From Topomyia yanbarensis (lineage: Eukaryota > Arthropoda > Insecta > Diptera > Culicidae): a stretch of 64,000 bases of DNA. Of this stretch, positions 57,370 to 64,000 are shown in pieces; positions within the stretch are counted from its first letter, which is position 1; every line of letters begins with the position of its first letter. The translations under genes and the position numbers were made by a program. The notes beneath the pieces are model-generated. The model worked only from the letters and a program-made list of their open reading frames with translations. It did not search any database and was not told the DNA's origin. The stretch spans positions 99,063,845 to 99,127,844 of the forward strand of contig NC_080671.1 in the NCBI RefSeq assembly GCF_030247195.1. Reading direction: 5' to 3'.

Positions 57370-58420
57370 CATATAAGTACAAACGCACAAACGCTGGTGG
57401 CCTTTGCGATAATACAAACCTGATCACAAACGCGACCATGCAATTGCAATCATCTACACAAAGTTACGCCCACGATTTCGCCAACATTAAAACACCCCAG
57501 TAGTTAAGTGAACGTTGAAGCACCTATAAATTTACAAACGCGGTCTCAAGCCTTAACCCACCACTCGCGCGATCATGAAACGGTCTCGTCCAGAAGTCTA
57601 ACCTCTTGCCTTCAGTTGGACCAATAAAATAAATGACGCTCATATTCACTAGACATCACGTTCCACGGTGACATGACCGGGAGCTAGTGATATGGGGGAA
57701 ACTGACACTCCTGTACCATCTGTACCATACACTAAAAATTAAGGATCAGCTTCACGGTCCGCGCGATCATTCAAGAATACACGCCATAAATAATAATTAT
57801 GAAATCAAAATTATGCACGTGACAAACCCGTTTACGTATAAATGCTTGAGTTCTTCGCGACCATTAACGGCACCCACACCCGCTATCTCGCAAACATGAT
57901 AACTTCCCGGTGATAAGGTGAACGTCTCAGTGCTTCCACATTTTCAAACGAGGTCTCAAGCGTGAACCTAAAAACTTCCACGCTCCCACGATGATGAATC
58001 GGTCACTTCCGGAAGTTTCTATCCTTGGAATCAGCAGACCAGGTCCACGCCTTCAATTGGACCAATCAATAAAAGAAAGCTCTCATATCCACTGGACAAC
58101 ACGTTCTATGGCGACTTGACCGGGAACTCTAGGGAGATGGAAGATCTCACTTTCGTCTAGCAGCCGTACACCAAAAAATAAGTATTAGATTCACGGTCCG
58201 CGCGCGATCATCCCACAACACACGCGAATATGCGAAAAGCACGCGGTTATAAAATAGAATTTATACACGCGAAGTTACGTACACGTTAGCACACGCGACT
58301 TATGAACGCACACGCGATTGAACACGTTATTGTAAAAACGCTTGAGCCCTTCGCGATGATATACGCGATAGCGCGCCCTTCCGAGAACCTAGCTCTAAAG
58401 CTTCAGAAGGACAACTCTCA
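57370..58420. repeat. Diverged tandem repeat, about 440-bp unit
   Basis: Landmarks recur at about 440-base spacing: TTGGACCAAT at 57616 and 58057, TCACGGTCCGCGCG at 57752 and 58191, and CTTCGCGA-type motifs near 57404, 57855 and 58347. Two full units and a partial one. Rich in CGCG, ACACGCG and AAACGCG, unlike its AT-rich neighbours. Satellite-like or part of an LTR; family not recognised. Confidence 0.65.
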
Positions 58421-58867
58421 AAAAAGCATTTTGTAATCACAGGTGCACAATAAGATCGCTATTTTAACATATATATATTGAAAATGAAATTTGAAAATTT
58501 TTCTTGTATTCTTTAGCTAAAAATAATTCTCCCGAATTTTTTGTTTTGGCTGAATATGATAATTTTTTTTCAAGTCATTAGTTTTTGAACTTTTGATGTT
58601 TATAATATTGAACATTTTTCAATCACTTATAACTCTGAAACCATTCGATATATGGAAAAAATATTAAATAATAAAAGTTGTGTTTTTAAATGAGCTTTTT
58701 TTGTTATATAACTTATAAAATTTGCAATGCAATTGAAATAAATTCATTTTTTTTTTAAGTTGGGCCAATTTTTTTTTTTACTTATTATTTTTTTTAAATA
58801 TTAAGAATCACGTAATAAAGATTGTGTAAAAATTTGGGAGTGGATATTAAAATACTTTGCGAGATAT
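58421..58867. other. AT-rich stretch before the gap
   Basis: Strongly A/T homopolymer-rich, no recognised feature. Confidence 0.4.
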
Positions 58868-59367
58868 NNNNNNNNNNNNNNNNNNNNNNNNNNNNNNNNN
58901 NNNNNNNNNNNNNNNNNNNNNNNNNNNNNNNNNNNNNNNNNNNNNNNNNNNNNNNNNNNNNNNNNNNNNNNNNNNNNNNNNNNNNNNNNNNNNNNNNNNN
59001 NNNNNNNNNNNNNNNNNNNNNNNNNNNNNNNNNNNNNNNNNNNNNNNNNNNNNNNNNNNNNNNNNNNNNNNNNNNNNNNNNNNNNNNNNNNNNNNNNNNN
59101 NNNNNNNNNNNNNNNNNNNNNNNNNNNNNNNNNNNNNNNNNNNNNNNNNNNNNNNNNNNNNNNNNNNNNNNNNNNNNNNNNNNNNNNNNNNNNNNNNNNN
59201 NNNNNNNNNNNNNNNNNNNNNNNNNNNNNNNNNNNNNNNNNNNNNNNNNNNNNNNNNNNNNNNNNNNNNNNNNNNNNNNNNNNNNNNNNNNNNNNNNNNN
59301 NNNNNNNNNNNNNNNNNNNNNNNNNNNNNNNNNNNNNNNNNNNNNNNNNNNNNNNNNNNNNNNNNNN
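58868..59367. other. Assembly gap (500 N)
   Basis: Exactly 500 N, which suggests a fixed-size scaffold gap of unknown true length. Open frames across it are meaningless. It falls at the left border of duplication copy 2. Confidence 0.99.

Positions 59368-64000
<4,633 letters not shown>

Overview
This is animal DNA, most likely from a mosquito and probably a culicine (Aedes/Culex-like) one. Coding exons are short with GT-AG borders, and introns are very long and packed with transposon relics. The mobile elements (Juan/Jockey-like, R1-like and LOA-like retrotransposons, a tRNA-derived SINE, TA-, TTAA- and hAT-type MITEs) are the kinds known from mosquitoes. I cannot fix the species. The only gene I can name with confidence is the 5' half of the muscle myosin heavy chain gene (Mhc) on the minus strand. 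It fills the left third, from a TATA promoter and short non-coding exon 1 near 21.2 kb, across a roughly 10.9 kb first intron, to the start codon at 10199, and leaves the window at position 1. || Mhc: eight coding exons are readable in phase. They are exon 2 (start codon, SH3-like domain), two mutually exclusive exon 3 versions of 144 nt each, a 381 nt exon with the P-loop GESGAGKT and most of switch I, a 163 nt exon, and three exon 7 alternatives of 104 nt each. The first exon 7 version (7562-7665) is parted from the other two (466-569 and 143-246) by about 7 kb of repeat-rich intron. Consensus MEF2 sites lie in intron 1 and upstream of the promoter. || 22.4-30 kb: intergenic, AT-rich, with MITEs, foldbacks and one SINE. 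|| 30.2-37.5 kb: a 3.6 kb hAT-like element with an exact 8-bp target duplication holds a long (TA)n tract and a decayed LOA-type reverse transcriptase relic. It is followed by a deep transposon nest: a TTAA MITE carrying a second TTAA element, which carries a copy of itself and a Transib-like element with 5-bp target duplications. 4.5 kb of this block (31408-35907) recurs almost unchanged at 59501-64000, directly after a 500-base assembly gap. || 39.7-42.7 kb: a decayed LOA-type relic split by a 772 bp MITE at a TA. || 44.4-51.4 kb: a Jockey-clade element split by a 4.8 kb R1-clade element with a 13-bp target duplication; the R1 element carries a 1 kb TA MITE in its 3' region. || 51.4-53.9 kb: a long foldback split by a hAT MITE, itself split by a TA MITE. 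|| 54-58.9 kb: small MITEs, an unassigned complex segment and a roughly 440-bp tandem repeat. || No bacterial, phage, viral or CRISPR feature is visible. The window is best read as one conserved muscle gene whose introns and upstream flank record many layers of dateable transposon insertions.
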